Below, in pieces: positions 6,119 through 11,764 of a DNA stretch of 11,764 nucleotides. The notes under the pieces are model-generated. The model did no database searches and had not been told where the DNA came from. It saw only the letters and a list, made by a program, of their open reading frames with translations. A program made the translations under genes and the position numbers. Location of the stretch: contig JAENWH010000030.1 in NCBI GenBank assembly GCA_016650135.1, positions 1 through 11,764 on the forward strand, given 5' to 3'. Numbering within the stretch: position 1 is the first letter of the stretch; each line of letters starts with the position of its first letter. This stretch comes from Peptostreptococcaceae bacterium (GTDB lineage: Bacteria; Bacillota_A; Clostridia; Peptostreptococcales; Anaerovoracaceae).

Positions 6119-7213
6119 TTATACATTAAACAGGAAGTGTATCACGTCTCCGTCTTTTACCACATATTCCTTACCTTCTGACTTCAGAAGACCTTTTTCT
6201 TTAGCAGTCACAAGATTGCCGCCACATTTAATCAGGGTGTCATAAGCTACTGTCTCAGCACGAATAAAACCTTTTTCAAAATCTGTATGAATTTTGCCTG
6301 CTGCGCCTGGAGCTTTTGTGCCTCTTGTTATTGTCCAGGCTCTAACTTCAGGTTCACCTGCCGTTAAAAAAGAAATGAGATTCAGAAGGTGGTAAGATGC
6401 CCTTACCAGCTTATCCAGTCCGGATTCTTCAATTCCCAGTTCATCAAGGAACATCTGCTTTTCATCATCCTCCAGCTCTGAAATTTCAGCCTCTATTTTT
6501 GCACATATTACAACAACATCAGAACCTTCCGTCTCGGCAAAAGCCCTGACTGATTTGACATATTCATTCTCGACATCTGATGAAATCTCTTCTTCGGATA
6601 CGTTGGCGGCGTAGATGATAGGCTTAAAGGAAAGAAGATCCATTGCCTCTATATATTCGTATTCTTCTTCAGTCAACTCCATGGTTCTGGCAGAAATGCC
6701 CTTGCCAAGAATTTCCAAAAGCCTTTTCAGTAATTCTATTTCAACCTGAAGCGATTTGTCATTCTTCACATTTTTCTGCGCTTTAAGAAGCCTGCGTTCA
6801 ACAATTTCCATATCCGAAAGGATCAGCTCGGTGTTAATTGTTTCAATATCAGATATCGGGTCAATTTTACCCTCTACATGAACAACATTCTGATCATCAA
6901 AACATCTTACAACATGAACAATTGCGGCAACTTCTCTGATGTGACCCAGAAATTTGTTCCCAAGGCCTTCTCCTTTGGAGGCTCCCTTAACCAGACCAGC
7001 TATATCGTAGAATTCAATGGCTGTATAAACTGTTTTGCGTGCCTTATACATTTCGGTCAGAACCTTTAGACGCTCATCCGGGACAGACACAACGCCTACA
7101 TTTGGTTCAATCGTGCAGAAAGGGTAGTTGGATGCTTCAGCTCCAGCTTTTGTGATTGCATTGAAAAGTGTGCTCTTTCCAACATTTGGTAAACCTACTA
7201 TACCTAATTTCAT
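6119..7213 (-). CDS. ychF: Redox-regulated P-loop ATPase YchF (OLA1 family)
   Basis: YchF is a conserved cytosolic ATPase of the Obg-related branch of translation-factor GTPases; it binds ribosomes and is linked to stress responses. The sequence shows the P-loop GLPNVGKST at residues 7-15, the switch region YPFCTIEPNVG at 30-40, DIAGLVKGAS (G3, from Asp70), a coiled-coil insertion at about 125-185 and NVSE at 204-207. The last replaces the guanine-specific NKxD and gives the family its preference for ATP. A C-terminal TGS domain follows from about residue 280, containing GKIHTDFEKGFIRAE and YVVKDGDVIHFLFNV. The length of 364 residues is normal. The ATG overlaps the lgt stop as TAATG with AGGAG just upstream, so translation is probably coupled. 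It is the last gene before the terminator at 6018-6053. Confidence 0.97.
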   Translation of the reverse strand: MKLGIVGLPNVGKSTLFNAITKAGAEASNYPFCTIEPNVGVVSVPDERLKVLTEMYKARKTVYTAIEFYDIAGLVKGASKGEGLGNKFLGHIREVAAIVHVVRCFDDQNVVHVEGKIDPISDIETINTELILSDMEIVERRLLKAQKNVKNDKSLQVEIELLKRLLEILGKGISARTMELTEEEYEYIEAMDLLSFKPIIYAANVSEEEISSDVENEYVKSVRAFAETEGSDVVVICAKIEAEISELEDDEKQMFLDELGIEESGLDKLVRASYHLLNLISFLTAGEPEVRAWTITRGTKAPGAAGKIHTDFEKGFIRAETVAYDTLIKCGGNLVTAKEKGLLKSEGKEYVVKDGDVIHFLFNV

Positions 7214-7995
7214 TAATTTCTCCTCTTTCTCTTAAAATCTGATTTTCTATTTAATATTATGTATAAAACTGAAAAAACCACTATAACTGAGAGACTTAGC
7301 ATTTGAGCCTGCTTTAAACTTCCCAGCATAAGGCTGTCCGTACGAAGCCATTCTACAAAGAATCTTTCTATCGAGTACAGGATTCCATAAAGTAAAAATA
7401 CCTGTCCTTCAAACTTACGCCTGTTATCAATCAGCAGCAATACGATAAATAAAACAAAGCACCATATTGATTCATAAAGAAAAGTCGGGTGCACCATCTC
7501 TCCATTCACGATGATTCCCCATGGCAAACTGGTAGGCCCTCCATGAGCCTCTGAATTGAAATAATTCCCCCACCTGCCAATTGATTGCGCAAGAGCAATG
7601 GCTGGAACAACTAAATCCAACAGATTGAAAGGCCTTATTTTCCAAATGATACACAAAATCGCTGCAGCCAGCATGCCGAAAATCAACCCGCCATGTATGG
7701 CGAGACCACCCTCACGAATGTTTATTATTTTATATATATTCCCGGCATAATAATCCCACTCAAAAAAAACATAGTAGGCTCTGGCACCTATGATTCCAAT
7801 CGGAAGACAAATTAAAATGAAGTCAAGGCTTCGGTCTTGATTAATGCCGTGCATAGGCGCTCTGTAATACACAAAAATTGTAGCCAGTATGATTCCTGTC
7901 GCGATCAGTATACCATACCACATAACATCAAAAGAAAAAATGGTGAAGGCTACCGGGTCTGGAACAGGTAAATTGCTAAAAATCGAATAACTCAT
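7213..7995 (-). CDS. lgt: Prolipoprotein diacylglyceryl transferase Lgt
   Basis: Lgt moves a diacylglyceryl group from phosphatidylglycerol to the lipobox cysteine of prolipoproteins in the cytoplasmic membrane, the first step of lipoprotein maturation. The 260-residue protein has about seven membrane segments and the family marks: YGILIATG near 27-34, GARAYYV at 70-76, REGGLAIHGG with His101 (the essential His103 of E. coli), the Lgt signature GRWGNYFNSEAHG at 140-152 (Arg141, Asn144, Glu149), HPTFLYES and ERFFVEWLRTD. An AAGGA site precedes the ATG at 7995. A lipoprotein gene lies 12 bases upstream and ychF overlaps its stop by one base. Both lipoproteins in this window would be substrates. 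Confidence 0.97.
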   Translation of the reverse strand: MSYSIFSNLPVPDPVAFTIFSFDVMWYGILIATGIILATIFVYYRAPMHGINQDRSLDFILICLPIGIIGARAYYVFFEWDYYAGNIYKIINIREGGLAIHGGLIFGMLAAAILCIIWKIRPFNLLDLVVPAIALAQSIGRWGNYFNSEAHGGPTSLPWGIIVNGEMVHPTFLYESIWCFVLFIVLLLIDNRRKFEGQVFLLYGILYSIERFFVEWLRTDSLMLGSLKQAQMLSLSVIVVFSVLYIILNRKSDFKRKRRN

Positions 7996-8007
7996 AAATA
8001 ATCCTTT

Positions 8008-8526
8008 CTAATTCAGGTAATGGGCTAAGATAAGCTCAACTTGATCGCCTATTACGTATATATCATAAAACTTCAATGTGCTCTCATCAGAGGTTGTTTT
8101 CATAGCCATTTTCTTATCTGAAGCGACGGCTTTAACAAAATTTTCTGAAGTCATTATATTAGCAATGCTTGTTTTTCCAGTCAAATGTGTTGTTCTTGCC
8201 TCAAATGACAGAGGGTAGACAGACTCCAGGTTTTTGTCTGCAATATAGTATCCTTTTGGATGAGTTTTATCCATCACTAATTCTTTTTCAGCAATCGTAA
8301 CAAAAGGATTGCCGTTTTTGTCTTCAGTTATTTCCAGGCTGCCAAAAAAATGAGTCCCGCCATCCCGAATCAGCTGGTCCACATATTCTGTGGACAAATA
8401 TTCAATAGTGATTTCCGGTTCTTCGTAAGTATTGCCAATTTGTTTTGGATTATTGCACCCTGCCATAGAAACGACCATTATTAAGGCCAGCATCAAAAAC
8501 AAAGTTACTTTAACAGTTGATTTCAT
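8008..8526 (-). CDS. Putative lipoprotein encoded directly upstream of lgt
   Basis: The 172-residue protein has a type II signal: MKSTVKV, a hydrophobic core and the lipobox SMAGC with Cys24. The mature part is acidic and lysine-rich with no family that I recognise; it appears to be a small alpha+beta domain with no metal or catalytic motif. The start at 8526 is chosen because GGAGAG lies about 10 bases upstream and the signal peptide begins there. An in-frame upstream start at 8646 would add 40 residues without a signal-like pattern. It is the first gene of the operon with lgt and ychF, so its signal peptide could be processed by the product of the next gene. No clear promoter is visible in the very AT-rich upstream DNA. 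Confidence 0.85.
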   Translation of the reverse strand: MKSTVKVTLFLMLALIMVVSMAGCNNPKQIGNTYEEPEITIEYLSTEYVDQLIRDGGTHFFGSLEITEDKNGNPFVTIAEKELVMDKTHPKGYYIADKNLESVYPLSFEARTTHLTGKTSIANIMTSENFVKAVASDKKMAMKTTSDESTLKFYDIYVIGDQVELILAHYLN

Positions 8527-8684
8527 ATAAAATTCACTCTCCTTTTTTGTTTTATATACATTTAATATATCATATTTTGGGTAAAAATGGTTAAAAAGAA
8601 TTTGTAGACGTGTTATATATATAGAAGGGTTAAAATAAAATTGCACAATATATAGTAATATGATTCATGTAAAGAATAGAATTG

Positions 8685-8735
8685 AAAAAAGATGAAAATT
8701 AATGGGCATTTTTGCCTGTTTTTTTTATCTTTTTT
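8685..8735. terminator. Terminator-like hairpin in the divergent promoter region
   Basis: An inner stem GGCA-TTTT-TGCC (8705-8716) is followed by eight T residues (8719-8726), and an outer pairing AAAAAAGAT (8685-8693) with ATCTTTTTT (8727-8735) encloses it. The plus-strand reading looks like an intrinsic terminator. It ends one base before the mraZ -35 box, where no annotated transcript should stop. The outer stem is interrupted by unpaired DNA. Confidence 0.45.
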
Positions 8736-8736
8736 G

Positions 8737-8765
8737 TTGTCAAGTGGAGTGAAGTGGAGTATAGT
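8737..8765 (+). promoter_or_regulatory. Sigma-A-type promoter of the mraZ operon
   Basis: TTGTCA at 8737-8742 and TATAGT at 8760-8765 are separated by 17 bases, predicting a start near 8772 and a leader of about 28 bases before mraZ. The boxes are overlapped by the three GTGG repeats. Confidence 0.75.
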
Positions 8766-8771
8766 GGGAAT
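8742..8771 (+). promoter_or_regulatory. MraZ operator: three 10-bp direct repeats (GTGGAG type)
   Basis: AAGTGGAGTG (8742-8751), AAGTGGAGTA (8752-8761) and TAGTGGGAAT (8762-8771) are tandem repeats with an exact 10-bp period; GTGG starts at 8744, 8754 and 8764. MraZ of other bacteria represses its own operon through TGG-containing direct repeats spaced by one helical turn. The repeats fill the promoter spacer and cover the -10 box, so repression by occlusion is likely. Confidence 0.8.
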
Positions 8772-8799
8772 ATATCAAAATTAGAACGGGGTAGAGTCT

Positions 8800-9231
8800 A
8801 TGTTAATGGGAAAATACCAAAATTCAATAGACTTAAAAAGCAGAATGATTGTGCCTGCTAAATACAGGGAAGAACTTGGTTTCAAGTTTGTCCTGACTAG
8901 AGGTATTGATAAATGTCTATATATTTATCCCGCCTCGGAATGGGAACAATTCATGAAAAAACTTTCAGAGTTGCCATCTTCAGATTCAAACGTCAGAGCA
9001 TTTATAAGGCATTTTTATGCGAATGCAATTGAAACTGAAATTGACAAGCAGGGAAGGATTATTATACCTCAGGAATTACGAGAATATGCAAATATTGAAA
9101 AGGACCTGGTAACAGTAGGGCTTTTGAACAAAATAGAAATCTGGAGTAAGGAAGAGTGGGGAAAGGCTGAGAACAAAACAGAATTAGAGTCTTCTGATTT
9201 TGCTCAGAAAATGGCCGAATATGGAATTTAA
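8800..9231 (+). CDS. mraZ: Transcriptional regulator MraZ
   Basis: MraZ is a DNA-binding protein with two SpoVT-AbrB-type halves that forms rings and represses the division/cell-wall (dcw) operon. The 143 residues show the start MLMGKYQNSID typical of the family and two DxxxR elements: DLKSRMIVPAKYRE (Asp11-Arg15) and DKQGRIIIPQELREYA (Asp82-Arg86). The helical linker between them contains the family pattern FYANAIE. GGGGT at 8788-8792 stands 7 bases before the ATG. The next gene, rsmH, begins inside its last codons. Three operator-like repeats lie upstream, which agrees with autoregulation. It is the first gene of the plus-strand cluster. Confidence 0.97.
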   Translation: MLMGKYQNSIDLKSRMIVPAKYREELGFKFVLTRGIDKCLYIYPASEWEQFMKKLSELPSSDSNVRAFIRHFYANAIETEIDKQGRIIIPQELREYANIEKDLVTVGLLNKIEIWSKEEWGKAENKTELESSDFAQKMAEYGI

Positions 9232-10156
9232 GCATACGTCAGTATTATTTGATGAATGCATAGAAAATTTAAACATTAAGCCGGATGGAATATACGTTGA
9301 TGGAACTTTGGGCGGTGGAGGTCATGCTTCAGGAATTTGCGAAAAGTTAAGTGAAAAAGGAATTTTAATCGGAATAGATAGAGATCAGGATGCATTGAAC
9401 GCATCAATGGAGAAACTTAAAGACTTCCAATGCATGAAATATTTTGTGAAAAGCAATTATTCAAATATAAAAGCTGTCCTTGAGGAATTGGGGATTTCGA
9501 AAATTGATGGTGCGTTGCTGGATCTGGGTGTTTCCTCTTTTCAACTTGATAATTTTAAAAGAGGTTTTTCTTATATGCAGGATGCGCCGCTGGACATGAG
9601 AATGAACGCGGAAGACAATATAACGGCTGAGGAAATAGTAAATACATATTCAGCGAAAGAACTGAATGAGATAATCAGAAAATATGGTGAAGAACGGTGG
9701 GCATCAAGAATAAGTGAATTTATTGTAAAGGCCAGAAAAGAGAAGAGGCTTGAAACAACATTTGAACTTGTGACGGTAATAAAAGCTGCTATTCCGGCAG
9801 CTGCGAGAAGAGATGGCCCTCATCCGGCGAAAAGGACTTTTCAGGCAATAAGAATTGAAGTAAACGACGAGCTTGGTCAACTGGAAAGTGCAGTTGATGA
9901 GTTTTGTGACACAATGGCACCGGGGGGCAGACTTTGTATCATAACTTTTCACTCCCTCGAAGACAGAATAGTAAAAGACATTTTCAATTTGAGAGCCGAC
10001 CCTTGTAAATGTCCAAAAGATCTTCCAATGTGTGTATGCGGTAAAAAAGCGGATGTTAAAAAAATCAGCAGGAAGCCGATTATTGCATCAAAAGAAGAGC
10101 TTGAGTTGAATCCAAGGGCAAGAAGCGCAAAATTGAGAGTTGTAGAAAAAATATAA
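9221..10156 (+). CDS. rsmH: 16S rRNA (cytosine(1402)-N(4))-methyltransferase RsmH
   Basis: RsmH (MraW) is a SAM-dependent enzyme that methylates N4 of C1402 in the 16S rRNA decoding centre. The 311 residues match the usual length. Visible are the SAM site VDGTLGGGGHA (from Asp27), GIDRDQDAL with the ribose-binding acidic residue near 53-55, LLDLGVSSFQLD, FSYMQDAPLDMRM, HPAKRTFQAIRIEVNDEL and ITFHSLEDRIVKDIF, followed by the Cys-rich C-terminal stretch CKCPKDLPMCVCG that is common in this family. The ATG at 9221 overlaps the mraZ end by 11 bases and has no clear ribosome binding site, so translation is likely coupled to mraZ. A TTG further upstream, in frame at 9200, has no support. Confidence 0.96.
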   Translation: MEFKHTSVLFDECIENLNIKPDGIYVDGTLGGGGHASGICEKLSEKGILIGIDRDQDALNASMEKLKDFQCMKYFVKSNYSNIKAVLEELGISKIDGALLDLGVSSFQLDNFKRGFSYMQDAPLDMRMNAEDNITAEEIVNTYSAKELNEIIRKYGEERWASRISEFIVKARKEKRLETTFELVTVIKAAIPAAARRDGPHPAKRTFQAIRIEVNDELGQLESAVDEFCDTMAPGGRLCIITFHSLEDRIVKDIFNLRADPCKCPKDLPMCVCGKKADVKKISRKPIIASKEELELNPRARSAKLRVVEKI

Positions 10157-10218
10157 GTCGGATTGCATAAAAAAATAAATCACAGAAAAAATATGAAGCA
10201 GTAAGGGGGTAAACGTTC

Positions 10219-10557
10219 ATGAAAGATGAAATGTTGAGAAACAATAAAAGAATTCTCTTATTAGCAATTATCCTTATAGGAGTTATTGGGCTTGGCCTTG
10301 TAGTTACAACGGCATATGCAGCTAATATTAAATACCAGGTAAATGCGACCATAAAGGAAAATGATATGATCAGAGGAGAAATTGAAAATCTGACTGTACA
10401 GATAAATGAGGCCACAAATATTCAAACATTGGAAGTAAAGGCACAAACAGAACTTGGAATGGTTTATCCAACAATGGATGAATTTGTATTTATTGCTTCT
10501 GAACAGGAAACTTCTGGAGATTTTGCCATGATTATCAAATCTGAGGCTTATCAATAA
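10219..10557 (+). CDS. ftsL: FtsL-like septum protein
   Basis: This 112-residue protein has a short basic cytoplasmic N-terminus, one membrane helix at about residues 12-35 and a leucine/isoleucine-spaced coiled-coil region at about 45-80. This is the plan of FtsL, which recruits the septal transpeptidase together with DivIC/FtsB. FtsL diverges fast, so the call rests mainly on size, topology and position between rsmH and a class B penicillin-binding protein, as in other Firmicutes. AGGGGG at 10204-10209 precedes the ATG by 9 bases. The gap to rsmH is 62 bases. It could be a different single-pass division protein. Confidence 0.7.
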   Translation: MKDEMLRNNKRILLLAIILIGVIGLGLVVTTAYAANIKYQVNATIKENDMIRGEIENLTVQINEATNIQTLEVKAQTELGMVYPTMDEFVFIASEQETSGDFAMIIKSEAYQ

Positions 10558-10586
10558 AAAATATTACAATTTAATATTTTAAGATC

Positions 10587-10628
10587 AACCAGGTAACTTA
10601 ATTATAATAATGAGATGTCTGGTTTTTT
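10587..10628 (+). terminator. Weak hairpin with T-tract before the PBP gene (attenuator candidate)
   Basis: AACCAG (10587-10592) pairs with CTGGTT (10619-10624) around a 26-base loop, and six T residues (10623-10628) follow. The hairpin sits in the 86-base gap between the FtsL-like gene and the penicillin-binding protein gene, ending six bases before its ribosome binding site. The large loop makes it weak; it might lower readthrough. Confidence 0.35.
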
Positions 10629-10643
10629 GTTCAGAGGGATAAA

Positions 10644-11764
10644 ATGACAACTAATGGGAAGAGAACCAAAAAAAGGATAATAATAGGATTCGCAGTGATT
10701 TGTTTTGTATTTACACTGATGATCGTAAGAATTGGCTGGGTGCAGATAGTAAAGGGTGAAGATTATCAGAAAATCGCCACAAAATATCAGACTCAGGATG
10801 TTCCAATCCCCGCAAAGCGTGGAGCTATTTATGATCGAAACGGCAAGGACCTGGCGATAAGTGCCATTACCTATTCTATCTGGGTTACACCTGGTCTTGT
10901 TCAAAGTCCGGAACTTGTGAAAAATGTAGATGAAAAATTTGAAGCTACGATTGATTTACTTGCAAAAACCTTAGAACTTGAGCCAATAGCTCTAAAAAGT
11001 GAGATAAGTGAAAGTTCCGATAGGATTAAGATAGCTAAATACGTTTCCAAAGAAAAAGCGGATGTGATAAAAACAGCAGCAGTTGTAGGAATAGACATTC
11101 AGGAAGATGTTAAAAGATATTATCCTCTAGGTGCGTTTGCTTCGCAGGTTTTAGGCAGTGTGACGGATGATAACAGAGGTCTGGTTGGCCTTGAAAGTAA
11201 ATACAATTTAATTCTAAGTGGTACACCAGGCAGATGGATAAAAAATGTTGATGTAAAGGGCAACAGTTTATCCTATGGAATTGAAAAGTATTACAAAGCG
11301 GAAGACGGATTAAGTCTTGTTTTGACGATAGATGAAGTCGTGCAGCATTATACGGAAAAAGCCCTGGCCACAGCCATGGAGAAGACTGGATCAAATCGTG
11401 GAATGGCGATTGTCATGGAAACAAAGACGGGAGAAATTCTATCAATGGCCATGTCTCCTGAGTATGATCCAAACAATCCAAGAGTACCAATCGATCCAGT
11501 ACAGGCAGCGTATGTAGATACTCTGTCAGATGTGGATAAGATGAACTACTGGAATAATATGTGGAGAAATCCAATGATAAGCGATACCTTTGAACCGGGT
11601 TCAACTTTTAAACTGCTGACAACAGCCATGGCCCTGGAAGAGGGTTTAACAAATTTGAATGAGCATTTTTATGACTCAGGGTCCATCAATGTCAGCGGTA
11701 CTGTTTTAAAATGCTGGAGATATTATGATCCCCATGGAGATGAAACTTTAACGGAGGCAATTGG
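10644..11764 (+). CDS. Class B penicillin-binding protein (FtsI/SpoVD type), partial
   Basis: The gene runs off the right edge after about 373 codons. It starts with a cytoplasmic basic tail (MTTNGKRTKKR), one membrane helix at about 11-30, then the PBP dimerisation domain with RGAIYDRNGKDLA near residue 60 and YYPLGAFASQVLG. The transpeptidase domain begins with LVLTIDEVVQ and has the active-site SxxK motif as EPGSTFK (Ser320, Lys323). The SxN, KTG and any C-terminal PASTA domains lie beyond the window. The product crosslinks peptidoglycan at the septum, either for division (FtsI/PBP2B) or spore cortex (SpoVD); the two cannot be separated here. GAGGG at 10634-10638 precedes the ATG. It is the fourth gene of the mraZ cluster. 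Confidence 0.93.
   Translation, partial: MTTNGKRTKKRIIIGFAVICFVFTLMIVRIGWVQIVKGEDYQKIATKYQTQDVPIPAKRGAIYDRNGKDLAISAITYSIWVTPGLVQSPELVKNVDEKFEATIDLLAKTLELEPIALKSEISESSDRIKIAKYVSKEKADVIKTAAVVGIDIQEDVKRYYPLGAFASQVLGSVTDDNRGLVGLESKYNLILSGTPGRWIKNVDVKGNSLSYGIEKYYKAEDGLSLVLTIDEVVQHYTEKALATAMEKTGSNRGMAIVMETKTGEILSMAMSPEYDPNNPRVPIDPVQAAYVDTLSDVDKMNYWNNMWRNPMISDTFEPGSTFKLLTTAMALEEGLTNLNEHFYDSGSINVSGTVLKCWRYYDPHGDETLTEAI

Noticed and set aside
5955..6245. Plus-strand open frame with a 13-residue repeat (KKSTG..KNYR.R)
   Set aside because: It starts with TTG, has no ribosome binding site, runs through the 39-bp DNA repeat and the ychF terminator, and then overlaps ychF antisense. The peptide repeat is a by-product of the DNA repeat.
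8527..8646. 40-residue N-terminal extension of the lgt-linked lipoprotein
   Set aside because: It would bury a clear lipoprotein signal peptide and its ribosome binding site inside the protein, and the added residues look like translated AT-rich intergenic DNA.

Overview
The window looks like chromosomal DNA of a low-GC, Gram-positive anaerobe of the Clostridia type. The reasons are the strong purine-rich ribosome binding sites before almost every gene, the AT-rich intergenic DNA, the type II lipoprotein signals next to lgt, and a division/cell-wall gene order of mraZ, rsmH, ftsL-like gene, class B penicillin-binding protein. I cannot name a species from the sequence.

Left part (1-3300, + strand): four separately spaced genes for small envelope proteins without a recognised function. 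They are a 194-residue membrane-anchored protein, a 71-residue two-helix membrane protein, a 188-residue signal-anchored protein and a 379-residue lipoprotein that looks like a beta-propeller. A 50-codon open stretch without a start (1748-1900) looks like the tail of a lost gene. Two AT-rich hairpins near 3202-3290 close the region.

Middle part (3300-6120): a frame-broken minus-strand gene remnant (3405-3676), then a well-marked promoter whose -10 box lies inside a perfect 11-bp inverted repeat. This promoter precedes a two-gene operon: a FAD/NAD(P) disulfide oxidoreductase that keeps the N-terminal redox cysteine pair but lacks the C-terminal His-Glu dyad, and a DsrE-like protein with a CxxC motif. 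This is the most system-like part of the window: a possible thiol or sulfur redox pair under local repression. It is followed by 577 bp without a gene, full of degenerate repeats: about 30-bp phased units, ACGTATAA motifs in inverted pairs, and 39-bp tandem units built from 20-bp halves.

Right part, minus strand (6018-8526): an operon transcribed lipoprotein, lgt, ychF, ended by a strong intrinsic terminator. Lgt is the enzyme that lipidates prolipoproteins, and a putative substrate is encoded directly upstream of it. YchF is a universally conserved P-loop ATPase whose start codon overlaps the lgt stop codon.

Right part, plus strand (8737-11764): the start of the division and cell-wall cluster. 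Three 10-bp-spaced GTGG repeats, the known type of MraZ operator, overlap a good sigma-A-like promoter, followed by mraZ, rsmH, an FtsL-like gene and a class B penicillin-binding protein that runs off the right edge. MraZ would repress its own operon, RsmH methylates 16S rRNA, and the last two act at the division or spore septum.
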